64,000 bases of DNA, from assembly GCF_954871325.1 (NCBI RefSeq), contig NC_088778.1, positions 1,984,001 through 2,048,000 on the forward strand, read 5' to 3'. The position numbers were made by a program, and so were the translations under genes. Below are positions 38,501 through 49,793 of this stretch, piece by piece. The number at the start of each line of letters is the position of its first letter. Position 1 is the stretch's first letter. A model generated the notes under the pieces. That model was not told the origin of the DNA. It did no database searches and worked only from the letters and a program-made list of their open reading frames with translations. The stretch is from Gordionus sp. m RMFG-2023 (Eukaryota > Nematomorpha > Gordioida > Chordodea > Parachordodidae).

Positions 38501-40700
38501 AGGAAGGAAGGAAGGAAGGAAGGAAGGAAGGAAGGAAGGAAGGAAGGAAGGAAGGAAGGAAGGAAGGAAGGAAGGAAGGAAGGAAGGAAGGAAGGAAGGA
38601 AGGAAGGAAGGAAGGAAGGAAGGAAGGAAGGAAGGAAGGAAGGAAGGAAGGAAGGAAGGAAGGAAGGAAGGAAGGAATAACCCTTCATTTGAGCCGATCT
38701 TATTTAAATACGATTGACTATTACTTACGCACCGCAACACATCGCGAACTTTAATAAGAAAATCATTTTCTAGGCAGAAATTATGGAATAATAAAATTAT
38801 GATCCAATTCATATCAAAGAATAGCTAATAGCGGATATTTTTGCGACGGAAAGCTCAAAATACTGAACGAGAGAGCTCATTGGTTATATCAAAACAGTTT
38901 CGCGTTGTATCCAAATTGTTACTTGCATCCGCGCGATATACCCGATACCGAAATGCGAGCCCTTTATATCTTGAAAAGTAACGTTGTATTTTGGGAAATT
39001 AAAGATACAATTTATCCATCATAAAATCCAAATTTTTATATTACAATAATAAAAAAACGCTAAATAAAATACGTAAAAATCATCGAAAATTTTTTTTTAA
39101 ATGTCAAATTTCTTCATTTTTCTGAAAATAAAGAATTTTATAACAATTGAAATGAAACCTATTATTTAAATATTATTTTTTTTTATAAAAAGTTTCAATT
39201 AGTTTCAGAGATTTATTCTGTTAAAATCCGTTTATTGAATATTACATTGTTCCATCTCAATTTTTACAAAAATTTGTTCAGGGGAGCATCTTTATAGTAA
39301 TAAATATATCTTATTTCTTTTTTTTCTCTTTCATTCTTTCTTTATTTTATTCTTTCTTTCTTTCATTTCTTTCTTTCAACATTTTTATTGTAGCCATATA
39401 AAGATTATAGAATCGAAGAATTCATTTATAAAAAAAAGAAGGCATTATGATACTATGTCAACAAATTTTCGATTTTATTTGTGCCCCATCGGGTACGTCC
39501 GGTCCGATTTCGGGTGGGCTAAACCCAAAACTATTTAAATGCCGCTAAACCAATATAAATTATTATAGGAATGAACGAAGCGAAGCGAATTAGCGATTAC
39601 GTGGGTGATGTCGATATCCCCATATTTCCTTATATTCGCTATCATTACGTTCAAGAACCTTTTCCGAACTTTCTAACCCCAGTTGATATGGAAAATAGTA
39701 TTGGACAAGCGATAGACGCTGGTTCGTCGGGAATAGTTTAACAAATAAATTAACTCATTTTATAATTCGATTATATAACTCTACTAAAGGGTGACTATTT
39801 TGATACATTGATGCGACTCTTTTTCTTTTGTATCTGTAACCGATTACATAATTTTACCGGTATCGGATCGTTACTATCCATACCTGACCTGGCACCGCCA
39901 TTATATAGACAAAAAAAAATAAATACACAAATAAACAACTTAAAAGAAAAAAAAATTTTGGTTAAATTTTATTAATAGATTTTATGGGGAGATTATAGCG
40001 ATTTCGGTGATTGCTCGCTATTAGTTCAATATATTAAAAATACACTGGGTCCAATTGCTAGAAATATGCTGAGTTACGCTAATTGTAAGTTTTCAAAATA
40101 TTAAATGTTATACACTCTCTATTCTCCTTCTTATAACCTATATGTAAAATTTTATCAAATGTTCTTACATATATATATATATATACAGTTACATTTGCAG
40201 CTATAATTAATTTTAGATGAAAAAAAGATAACAATCAATGGCCTGAGCATTTTTCAATGTTAAAAAATAATATATTGGGGAATTTTAAATTTTATTTTGA
40301 TTTCAAATACCTTTAAGAGATATGAATATCAAGTTTTAGGTTAGTCACGAAGGATAGTCAAATATGAATGATAATGTTTTAAAATAGTTGACTTATATTA
40401 TATTGAATTTTTCTTGTTAACATCCAAAAATGCCTTTAAAAAAAAGCTTGCAGCGATTGTGTTTGTGGAGGAAATGGTAGATGCGTCAAGTCTTTATTCC
40501 TGAATCAACCTGTAACAGACTCCGAGAGCTTACTTAAATCGGAGCAAATTTACGATAAATTTTGGGAGATACCTTATTATTATAACAAAAGTCTGGAATC
40601 CTTTGGGAACAATATCTGCAGATGTTATGCCGCTTTTGATGGTTATGCGTGCCAATGTTACGCTGGTTGGAGTGGACCCCAGTGTCAGACGGAATCATGA
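35544..40700 (+). CDS. hyaluronidase (GH56) with C-terminal EGF-like domain, 8 exons, complete
   Basis: Hydrolyses hyaluronan; secreted or lysosomal. Exons 35544-35653, 36735-36981, 37301-37378, 38262-38446, 38820-38977, 39569-39735, 39979-40084 and 40447-40700 sum to 1305 bases, 434 residues, every junction in phase. Exon 1 gives a hydrophobic leader (MYVSLIILIL) and FQIIWNSPTQICKI, the GH56 start. Exon 2 has NPNETWRGNLISLFYDSQLG; exon 3 has the catalytic pair in GFAVIDFEKYLPWW (Asp about 125, Glu about 127, as in human Hyal1 129/131). Exon 4 has LRPRAKWGYYMYPFC; exons 6-7 give AGSSGIILWGDYSDF. Exon 8 is an EGF-like module (CVCGGNGRCVK ... CRCYAAF ... CQCYAGWSGPQC) ending at TGA 40698. AATAAA near 40753 is a likely poly(A) signal. 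Introns hold a MITE, a 130-bp tandem duplication and a long GGAA tract. Confidence 0.96.
37013..37165. mobile_element. hAT-type MITE, GTTGAACGGCCC copy, in hyaluronidase intron 2
   Basis: Left end GTGTTTGTTGAACGGCCCAG, then ATTTGAGCC. Right end mirrored as GCCGACACTTGATGAACTC. Same family as 17964 and 34722. It begins only about 30 bp after the exon 2 donor. Confidence 0.6.
37690..37946 (+). repeat. 130-bp tandem duplication in hyaluronidase intron 3
   Basis: Two nearly identical units, period 130 (TCCATTATTG at 37716 and 37846), each containing ACGCAAATAAATGGTCACAA. Only a few differences, so recent. Confidence 0.85.
38464..38677. repeat. (GGAA)n microsatellite in hyaluronidase intron 4
   Basis: About 53 perfect GGAA units starting only some 17 bp after the exon 4 donor. 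The long frames on both strands here are artefacts. Confidence 0.98.
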
Positions 40701-41379
40701 TATATATATTTTTTTTATCAATTATAATTATACCTAAAATATTGATTGTTAAAAATAAAATTAATTTAATCTATGCCTCTTCGTAATGCAAATTCATATG
40801 TTTTAAAAAAATATTAGATTGTTTTAAAAACAGCTGTTATATATAAAAAAAAAGGAATCCAACCCAATCAGTTTTCCATCTTCATTATCTTTAAACATTC
40901 GAGTTATAATATCCTCAAAGCCCACCGTACTGATTTGGGATAAATATTCCGTTTCCCTTATCACGCCTAGTTTTCGCTCCTATTATTCGTAAGTAAAATA
41001 TTATGAAAGGGCTCGATTCGAATTATCCAAGCCTATCCTACGAACGACCCAACCATGTCACTATGTTACAACTTTAGGGCCCTCTAGAAAGCTAGTTTTT
41101 TTTTATAATTTAGGATTGAAGAAAGAATTAAATACTTAAAAAGGCTAAATATATTCTTTTCTTTCCCGCCATTCGTCTGTTCCTTAATCTAATACCAGAT
41201 GATATAATTTTAGTATTAAGGCGCGTTTTAACTTTGATCACATTTAAATCTAATAATATTTCAAAATGTTGTGTCGTGCAACTATCAATGCCGATACATT
41301 TTTACTCATCCTGCCCTTCTAAATTATGTTTTAACCACCCACCCCCACCCGTTATCCTACCTTTAGCCTCATCGTGGGT
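40701..41379. other. hyaluronidase 3' flank and spacer
   Basis: Candidate AATAAA near 40753; no further gene seen. Confidence 0.45.
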
Positions 41380-41600
41380 GAGAGGGGGGCAACGTCTAGT
41401 GGCTGCTAGTGGAGGTCTAAAAGGTTCCTTGTGGTCTGGGTCTAGAGAATAAGATCATGGTCTCCTCGACGGGGTGTAAAAACCACCGAAAAGGGGGTTG
41501 GTGGCAGGAAGGCCATCCGATTATAATAACCTTGCTACAAAATTTCCTACCTGGGTAAACCTGGAAGTGGCCATTAAATGGAGAAGAAAGAACACTTCCA
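41380..41600 (+). mobile_element. LINE/SINE 3'-tail-like fragment (RTE style)
   Basis: GC-rich stretch with GGTGGCAGGAAGGCCATCCG, then ATAACCTTGCTACA, a pattern typical of the 3' part of RTE-type LINEs and their SINEs (GGCAGGAAGGGCATCCG..TAAAACC). No coding part or target duplication recognised. Confidence 0.4.
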
Positions 41601-43883
41601 CCAGCCCCTTAAACTTCTATTTTATTCAAACAACGATATTGACTCATAACCCCCTGCCCGATCGTGGTAATAGCAGTGGCCTAAATATAGAGACAGTAAT
41701 GCAAAAATGTCAGTATTAGCATCAACAAATGCTTTTTTTACCCAGGGCAACTTGGCCACTCAATATCCTTGATCATAATTTGATTAAATTTTTTTGTAAT
41801 AAATCTAAGACTTTTCGAATAAATTTTAGATAGACTTTGATTCATTTTAATTGCTTAACTTAATTCCATGACTTTTCTTCTTTTCCGTATAATCATAGCT
41901 CGTTAACAAATAATAAGACAATTCTTAATGGTTTACAGTTATTACGACGTTGATTTATTATCCTTAATCAAATTTCATTTAACGGGAAAACACAACCAAG
42001 TAAATTAATTTACAGCATTTCAACAAATTTTATTAAACCCTTTTTATCAACAATGGTCAATTCATTAAACCCCGGTGAAATGCAGGACTAAGCTGAATTC
42101 CTGTAACCCTATGATATACGCAACCAAATTAAAAACCGCTTGTTTTCAAACAATATTTTTAATTTTTTGAGAAACTAACGCCATCTAACGGATAAAATTT
42201 TATTAAATTTTAATATTGCATAAAAACTATTTTGGCTCATATAAATGATAAAAATTAGTCTATCTTTTATTTATATAAATCAGATAATTATAAATCTAAT
42301 ATTTAATGATTGATTTATAGTTTATGTTTCCTAAATATTTGGATGCATGAATCAACCTTTATTGTATATTTCTATATACCTTTTAATGTTACATAAATTG
42401 TAATATGGTAAAAATTTACGATACCAAAAATCGGAAATAGAAAACCAGAAATGGCCATAAAAATAAAATCGGCATTTTTTAATTTTTTTTTATAAAATAA
42501 TACAATATCATATATGTATAATCATTTTTTTTTCAAATGTCAAAATAAATTATATTAAAATTAAGACATAGGGTGAATTAATATTAGAAATTATTTTTAA
42601 TCAAAGAGAAATTTGAATTTTATAAATTAACATTTTAATTAATATAAAGAATTTTTGAGTAAAATTTTGACTCTCATGTTTTTATCCCGTGGGAATAAAA
42701 TTTTTGTGTTCCAAGAATTTCATTTCCAGATGTTTAATTAAAATAGTATATTATATTAAGAGTTTTATAATATTTATGGTTCTCTATACATCCCCGGTTC
42801 CAACTGATTCAATTAACATCTAACAAATACTAGAGACTGACCAACATAACAACAACGATCTAAGGATGGGGGGGTAGGGGAGGATTTTATTCTTAAAGAT
42901 GAGTTTGAATCGCCCAACATCTTAATCAATTGAATCCGACCTACAATTAATCTTCTAAAACTTAGGAGATTAAAGAAAATCTGTGATAATTTAATATATA
43001 TTTTTTTTTAAATTAAATTTTATAAGATATTAATATTTTTTTAAATAAAAAAAATGCACATAGAAATACAATAAAAAAAATGATGTATTCGCGTAAAGAA
43101 AAAAAAAGTAATTATGATCTAAATGTATGTAATATTGTTATTTTTTTTATAATGTGCCAATATAGTAATTATTGGGAATTAAGGTATTGGAAAGCGTATC
43201 ATAAAAGGGGGATAGGAGGAGGGTAGGGGAGAGAAAAGTTACTTAAAGTATGATGTTTACGAAGGTAAAGAACGTACAAGAATTAAGGTATTATATAAAT
43301 ACGTCGTTTTTTTATATTAAAGACATATCAAACAGAGTTAATCTAATGATAGAAAAGGGAAAATAACAGGAGGAATATTAATTGGTTAAGCAATAAAATA
43401 TATAGTAATAATTGAAAAAAAATTTTTTTTTATATTATCAAAATTACATTTAATAGGGAAGATGATATACTTAAAATAAATATAAGAAAAACATCCAATC
43501 TTTAAATATTAAATTTTTTAAATCAGTTACAAAAAAAAAAGATGTTGGTTTGGGTTGGTCAAGTGATTTTTATTTTCAAAATAATATAATTTTATGTACA
43601 ACAACAAATAAAAAAATTTAGCTATTCAAAATCAAAAAATAACGCCCCCTTTATGGCGCGAAATATTGTTCGAATTCTTTCTTTTTTCCAGAAAAAGGAG
43701 TTAAAATTAAAATACCCGCCTGATATACTAGAAGGTAAAAGAAAAATATATTCTTGAGGGAGAGAAGGGGTGTAAAGCGAGATTGGGAGGGGGGTTAAAA
43801 GGTGATTTTAATTTTAATTATATATTATATATGTGTATGTAATGTATGTTATGATAGGTTTGGAAATGTGTTAGGGTGTCGGG
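41601..43883. other. AT-rich spacer
   Basis: No gene seen. One copy of the AACGCCATCT core at 42176-42196. G-rich lines near 43205-43230 and 43760-43800. Confidence 0.5.
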
Positions 43884-43978
43884 CTAATTCGATTTTTCGT
43901 CTTCAGAGTCGGCATGATCACCGTGTAAATCTCCGTTCGTATTGTGAGGGCCATTGGGCAAGGATGTATTTTTTGCGC
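43884..43978 (-). CDS. possible alternative C-terminal exon of clathrin light chain
   Basis: On the minus strand, after an AG, 30 codons read (GC)AKNTSLPNGPHNTN ... HADSEDEKSN and stop at TAG (43884-43886). Joining it to a GTTAAT donor that overlaps the light-chain stop (exon end 44441, leftover G) keeps phase: G plus GC makes glycine. The result would be an acidic C-terminal tail. The donor is weak, so this may equally be an unrelated open frame. Confidence 0.35.
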
Positions 43979-44435
43979 CTTGTAAATTTATATATTTTTT
44001 TGAACAAACAAACAAAAAAATATATTATAAATGTTGTCATTTATATATAAACCCAACGCTAATTAAGTTTACGATAAAACAAAATAATTTTTCGATTTTA
44101 AAGTAATAGTCCATAATCCTGAATGGTCTTATTTTACTTTTTAAAACTTATTTCTGTTTTAGTCCAGGCTAAACAGATTTTAAACTAGGATTACCCTAAT
44201 TTGATTTAGAAATTTCACAAAAATGGATATAGAACTTTACAATACTCAGTCGACGAAATATAAATGCTTCTAGGAGTGTTCTAACAATTTGATAATGATT
44301 TACAAAATTCTTTATAAATTCGAGTTAAAAACAATTAAATATATTTTTTGAGCCTAATATAGATGTCATTTTTCCCCCTCATTCGTGTAATATTATTATT
44401 TAATTTTGTTTTTGTTGGTAAACAAAAAAATATTA

Positions 44436-45865
44436 TTAACCATGTTGACGGGGAGACGATGCTTGGGAAGATTTAAGCTTGACTATGACCGACCGTAATC
44501 GAGTGACGTCCTTAACGTGTTTACTGTTTTTAGGATTAAAATCGCAAAGAGACGCCACCTTTTCCCATTCCTTTTTGTCCTTGTTGATCATGTCAGCTGT
44601 TTTTTCGTTTTCTAAATCAATTATTTATTTATTTTATGGTAAATAATTTCGTAATAAAAGATACATTAAAAATATTTGATAACGTGCCGTTACTTTCTCT
44701 GGTAATGTTTGATTTTATGTTTTCCCGGTTGTGGCTTTGTTGAAATTCCTTCTCTTGAATCCTAGTATATTATTGTATTTATTTTTTATTAAATTCATGT
44801 ATCGAAATTGAAGCCCCTTTATGGGACCGCTAAATTGTGAGTTACGGTTACGTTTCGGTCAGCATATAGAATAAGTCCATTTCACTTAGAATTTCGGACA
44901 ATACTGTCGCCATGGAAAAAAAGAGACAAATGAATGATGTAAAGTTACCGATTATTCTCTTTGGCTTTGGACACTTGTTGTTTATACATGGATTGCCATT
45001 CTTCCAATTCCTTCTTAGCGTGTTCCCTCATCTCTTTCTTCTTGATTTCTTCTTCTTGATCTGCATTATTTAACAGGAAAAACAAAAATTAAGTTAGGGA
45101 TATGTACTATGATTAAGACTTCTTTATAACTCTATCCGATATCGAAATATCTGTACCGGATAGTGAGTTATTATCGGCTGATAACTGATAAACGATCCGA
45201 TCTTTAACAAAAACGTCGGATGAAAAATATTTGTTTATAATATAATTTTTCATCTTCTAGCTGGAAGCATGGGATTATAAAAAAAAAAGATTTAAAATAA
45301 ATAAAATAAGTCACGAATTTTATAAAAAAAAAGAAATCCTCAAAAATTAAAGAAAGGAATTTTCATTTTTTTAATTCTGAAAAATTAATATTATTTAATA
45401 AAAATAATTTTAAAATAATAACATAGATGAATTTTAAAAAAAAAAAAATTTTGGAGAAATTGAGAAAGGTATAAAATGCGAACGAAATTTGTATTAAACA
45501 TTTAAAGGAAGGAAGGAAGGAAGGAAGGAAGGAAGGAAGGAAGGAAGGAAGGAAGGAAGGAAGGAAGAAGGAAGGAAGGAAGGAAGGAAGGAAGGAAGGA
45601 AGGAAAGAAAGAAATTAAACATTAAACGCTATATATGTATACCTTTTTCTTTGAGGATTTCTTGCTGTTTTTCCCGCCATATTTTTATTTTTTCGGGCTC
45701 CTTGTATATTTTGTCCTCTTTGGAGATGGCGCTAAAATCTCCCCTCTTTTTGTAAGGGTCGGGTTTACCCTGGGTAGAATGAGATTCACCGAGATTATTA
45801 TCGTCGTTAAAGTCGAATTCGGCGTTATTTGGTTCGATAAGGTTGTTGCCATTGGTAAGATGAGC
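44436..45865 (-). CDS. clathrin light chain
   Basis: Regulatory subunit that binds clathrin heavy chain on coated vesicles. Minus-strand exons in coding order: 45865-45643, 45060-44949, 44761-44694, 44596-44436. Phases are 0 in, then 1, 2, 1, all consistent. First exon has DFSAISKEDKIYKEPEKIKI then WREKQQEILKEK (family: EPE.IRKWRE.Q). Second has KKELEEWQSMYKQQVSKAKE then NNR (family: KELEEWYARQ...KANNR). Third, 22 codons (IQEKEFQQSHNRENIKSNIT), falls exactly where vertebrate light chains have their brain-specific insert. The last has KEWEKVASLCDFNPKNSKHV, then DVTRLRSVIVKLKSSQ and TAA at 44436, the highly conserved end (WERVARLCDFNPK..K..KD..R.RS). The N-terminal part is not in this block; see 58516. 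Confidence 0.93.
45505..45614. repeat. (GGAA)n microsatellite in a clathrin light chain intron
   Basis: About 25 GGAA units with one interruption, ending in three GAAA-type units. Confidence 0.97.
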
Positions 45866-46220
45866 CTATATATATTTTTTTTTGTAAGAGGATTTAGGAA
45901 TAAAGGGATACGATCTCAACAAAAGTGACTAACATGACGTATATTCTAGCAGGAAGAAATCGCTTCCCATTCTTCGCAATGAAAGATTACAAAATCCAAC
46001 AAATAGGTTTATACCGTGGCAACATGGCGCTCATAATTCTCAAAATAAAAAATTGCTAAAATTCATGACATGCATCTTTTAAAAAAAAAAATTTTTTTAA
46101 GCACCGATCCAAAATATTAATTTCAAGCAGCCCCGTTACGATCTGCAAAACGCGGCCCACCCCGTACCCTTCCAACAGACCGGGCCTATTTTGCGAAAAA
46201 TAATTTCGGTCTCGGGCTAA
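45866..46220. other. intron/spacer with GGGCC-rich repeat
   Basis: Contains a GC-rich repeat (CCGGGCCTATTTTGCG, CTCGGGCTAA) that continues after the MITE at 46221, so the MITE inserted into an older repeat. Confidence 0.45.
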
Positions 46221-46458
46221 GGCCGCATCCATAGTGGATCCGATCCGATCCGACACTATTTTACAGCTGATCGACTTTTAAAATCGGTTTATGAGAATCA
46301 ATTTTTTTTTATTAAAACCATTATTTCTTAGGTTATCATCATGTATAGAATTAAAGACAAAATTAATATTATTACAAAAAAAATTGATCTCATAAACGGA
46401 TTTTAAAAATCGATCAGCTGTTAAACCGTGTCGGATCGGATGTACTATGAATGCGGCC
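46221..46458. mobile_element. PIF/Harbinger-type MITE, 238 bp
   Basis: Almost a perfect fold-back: GGCCGCATCCATAGTGGATC at the left and complement GGCCGCATTCATAGTACATC at the right, with arms of about 80 bp including TTTAACAGCTGATCGA. Flanked by TAA on both sides (46218-46220, 46459-46461), the 3-bp target of PIF/Harbinger. The relative at 19078 is more diverged. Confidence 0.85.
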
Positions 46459-46461
46459 TAA

Positions 46462-47078
46462 GTCCCTAACATTTAAAAAAAAATTCTGGACCTGGGGGTG
46501 GGAACGGGGTTAAATTTTTTTAAATATATTATCACTAAATTTTAAAATTCTTGCAAGAGTCCCAGCATATTTTTTTTTATTTGAATTTTTCCGAATTTGA
46601 ATAAATTCGGGTCGGGTAGTTCAAAAAAGTTTTTTTTAATTCGGGTCGGATTTTTGGGGGACAAATAAAAAATAAAAAATTGGTTCAAAATAGGGCAGGA
46701 CAAACAGATGCCAATCGCTAATTTTAGATCGTCATTTTTTTTTGTCCTTACTTTACGAAATAATAATAATCATAATAGAGAGAAGAAAAAAAATTGAAAG
46801 ATTACTAGGGATGTCATATTAATTTTAAAAAAAAAATGGTGTCCTCACACTTTTTTAGGGGAGTTATAAAGATTTGTTAAGAGAAGGATCAAATTAGTTC
46901 AAAATTAAAATTTAAAAAAAAAAATGTGTAAAATCGGCGTAGGTAAAAAACTTTTAAAAAAATGGCTGAACATTTTCTATCTTTATACGTAAAAACCATA
47001 TGATCGCGTTACGAACGAGGGAGGCAAAAACGGGCCCATAGTCGCCTGAACGTAATCGCTTTGATCCGAAATCACAGT
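46462..47078. other. spacer with GGGTCGG-rich repeat
   Basis: AT-rich with repeated TTCGGGTCGG words near 46607-46655; no gene seen. Confidence 0.4.
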
Positions 47079-47209
47079 GCGCACAAATTGAACGTTTCAA
47101 AACGCGAATAAAAAAACGCAAACACGACGCGTTTAAATCGAAGCGTCTAAACTAATTAGCGGTGTATCATTTGCACAATTGTCATATAGTTCCGGGTTTT
47201 CAAAATTCT

Positions 47210-48060
47210 GTATAGCCTGCCATTGTGAAATCAGCGTGCGCAGCAATTTGGAATGCTGCTGAACATATACATATGCCTAGGCCTAATAAAAATGATTGGG
47301 AAAGAGTAAATTTATTAAATCTTTGGATTTCCCAGGAATTCCTGCTTCAATCAGGATTCCCAAATTGTTTTGGGGCAATAGATGTGAAAGATATCTCCTT
47401 TCCTCCCAATCAATTTGGAATGCTGCTGAACATATACATATGCCTAGGCCTAATAAAAATGATTGGGAAAGAGTAAATTTATTAAATCTTTGGATTTCCC
47501 AGGAATTCCTGCTTCAATCAGGATTCCCAAATTGTTTTGGGGCAATAGATGTGAAAGATATCTCCTTTCCTCCCAATCAATTTGGAATGCTGCTGAACAT
47601 ATACATATGCCTAGGCCTAATAAAAATGATTGGGAAAGAGTAAATTTATTAAATCTTTGGATTTCCCAGGAATTCCTGCTTCAATCAGGATTCCCAAAAT
47701 TGTTTTGGGGCAATAGATGTGAAAGATATCTCCTTTCCTCCCAATAGTGGTTCACAATTTTATAACTATAAACATAGATTTTCAATTAACCTGTTTAGCC
47801 TTAACAGACATCAACAGAAAATTTTTTTTTTTTTATAGGTGTGGGAGCATATGGAAAGCAGAGTGACGGTGTAGTATTTAGAAATAGCTCTTTATATAGA
47901 GGTTGTATTATATTAATCCTAATATATTCTAAAAATATAAATAATAGAATTGGTGAACCATAGACTTTATTTGCCTGCATGCCATTTGTAATGGTCAGGG
48001 GTGACGCATTCCCTTTATCAAATTATCTGATGATGAAGCCCTACCATCAGTTAACTTACA
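47210..48060 (+). pseudogene. Harbinger transposase (DDE_Tnp_4) with internal triplication
   Basis: Pieces in family order: SACAAIWNAAEHIHM, NDWERVNLLNLWISQEFLLQ then SGFPNCFGAIDVKD (first catalytic Asp, normally GAIDGTH), then SGSQFYNYKHRFSIN, GVGAYGKQSDGVVFRNSSLY (second Asp) and VRGDAFPLSNYLMMKPYHQ (third acidic region; family D.AFPL....RPY). A 167-bp block is present three times (47247, 47414, 47581); 167 is not a multiple of three, so each repeat changes frame. Not functional as it stands. Confidence 0.8.
47247..47748 (+). repeat. 167-bp tandem triplication inside the transposase
   Basis: Units start at 47247, 47414 and 47581 with TTTGGAATGCTGCTGAAC. They are identical apart from one added A in the third. 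Either very recent or an assembly effect. Confidence 0.95.
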
Positions 48061-48279
48061 TTAAATGTGATAAAAATTTTACTAGTTGTAATATATTTTA
48101 TACATATAAAAAGAATATCACATTTAAATTACAAAAACATCAATGATATACATGAAATAATTAAAAGGTTTGTGCAGAAATGCTGGAATCTGATGAGATT
48201 TTTTTGGAATCAACAACATCCGGTTTGTCTAATTCCATGTATAAATATATAAGAATATAATCAATTAATTAGCTTAACT

Positions 48280-48790
48280 AAGGAAGTTCCTGGTTATGAT
48301 ACCAGTCCTCTTTATCTCAAGAAGAGATTGAGGAATTTCAAGGACAGATTGAATAAGGAAAAATTAGGGAAACCTTCAGGCTCATCAAGAGGAATCAATG
48401 AATATAAACAGCAGAAATATCTAAATTCTATGCAAAGGATTATAGAAGATCGCCCTACATCAAGCAACTTTGATGTATCTCACCTAAAAAGGAAAAAAAA
48501 CCTAAACTAAATGAATTTAATAGGTTATTAAATGTTTTGGAAGAAAAGCCATCTGGGATGCAGTAAGGCTAATTTTTATCTATAATTTATTAATATTTTG
48601 TATAGACTTTTTATGGAAAACCTTGTAAAGGAGGTGGAAAACTTAAATTTAGACAACCAACTATTGTTTAAAACTGAGGTTTTAAAATTTCTAGACTATC
48701 ACCTGAAGGCAAATTGTATTTTACCAACACCTGCTAATGAATCTGCATTATATGATGTGTTTAGTATTTTAAATGTGATATTGTTCTGAT
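48280..48790 (+). pseudogene. Harbinger-associated MADF/Myb-like DNA-binding protein remnant
   Basis: Reads VPGYDTSPLYLKKRLRNFKD, RPTSSNFDVSHLKRKK and then FMENLVKEVENLNLDNQLLF, EVLKFLDYHL. The layout (basic middle region, then a short amphipathic BESS-like segment at the C-terminus) is that of the second protein of PIF/Harbinger elements, which helps import and target the transposase. At least one break separates the two blocks. Confidence 0.5.
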
Positions 48791-48889
48791 TATAATTACA
48801 TGTGATATTTGTGTAAAAGATATATTCTTTAACAATTAATAAAATTTTTGTATATTTGTATTAATGTCTATTTTCACATTTAATATAAG

Positions 48890-49420
48890 TTGAGTGATGG
48901 TAGCGCTTCGTCAGATGTTTTGATAAAGGGAATATGTCATCCGCAACCATTACAAATGACATGGCTTCAATAAACCCTGGAAAAGGCTTGGAAGCAGGTA
49001 GATCAAGTGTAGGGTTCACCTATTCTAATTATTTATATTTTTTTAGAATATACTAAAATTAATCTATTTCTAAGTACTTCACCATCACTCTGCTTTCCAT
49101 ATGCACCCACATCTATAAAAAATAAATTTTTTGTTGATGTCTGTTAAGGCTGACTGGTTATTGAAAATCTGTTTATAGTTATAAAATTGAGACACTATTG
49201 GGATGGCTATTAATATATATACATAATTTCCCATTGTTATATGTACAGCCGGATTCCAAATTGCTGCGCACACTGTCATTTGGCAATGGTAGGCTATACA
49301 GGACTTTGAAATCCTTGAACAATATGCCAATCGTGCAAAGGATACACCAGTAATTAAATACATTTAAATAATTCCTAACGGAGGTAACGAACAATCTGTC
49401 TTCGGCATCAAGTAAAACCT
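48890..49420 (-). pseudogene. inverted Harbinger transposase fragment
   Basis: The minus strand gives YLITGVSFARLAYCSRISKS then CQMTVCAAIWNPAVHI, later SQFYNYKQIF and GVGAYGKQSDGEVLRNR, then SFVMVADDIFPLSKHLTKRY. It is homologous to the plus-strand copy at 47150-48060 but lacks the 167-bp block region. It makes the element partly palindromic. Confidence 0.75.
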
Positions 49421-49793
49421 GTTACGAAATTAGTAATTTTGGGATTTATATCATATGTTACCCCAAGAACATATGAAAAGGTTGATCTTCAGAATTTGTC
49501 AAATCCCCCCTTTATATTAATATATATTCAGAAAAAAAAATCCCTTTTTTAAAACATATGTTTGAAGATGTTCACTTTATTTCTCTCAAGTAAATATAAG
49601 ATCAACCATTTTTGTTTTTGTTTTGAATTTAGACGTTTCATATTGGAAAAAAAAAATTAAAATTAACGCTTCGATTTAAATCGTAGCTGCGTTTTGCGTT
49701 TTTTTTATTTGCGTTTTGAAACGCTGCGTTGAAATTGAAACGTTCAATTTGTTCGCGCTATTATATCGATTGGTTCAACGCTATCTTTAATAG

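Larger units (their letters stand above)
47079..49758 (+). mobile_element. PIF/Harbinger DNA transposon, decayed
   Basis: Inverted ends: GCGCACAAATTGAACGTTTC continuing to TTTAAATCGAAGCGT (47079-47146) and their mirror at 49665-49758. Inside are a plus-strand transposase (47210-48060), a plus-strand MADF/Myb-like gene (48280-48790) and an inverted transposase fragment (48890-49420). The target duplication could not be fixed because outer bases of the ends have drifted. Confidence 0.8.

Noticed and set aside
38423-38812. Long frames of Leu-Pro-Ser-Phe and Glu-Gly-Arg-Lys repeats on both strands
   Set aside because: Produced by the GGAA tract in hyaluronidase intron 4.
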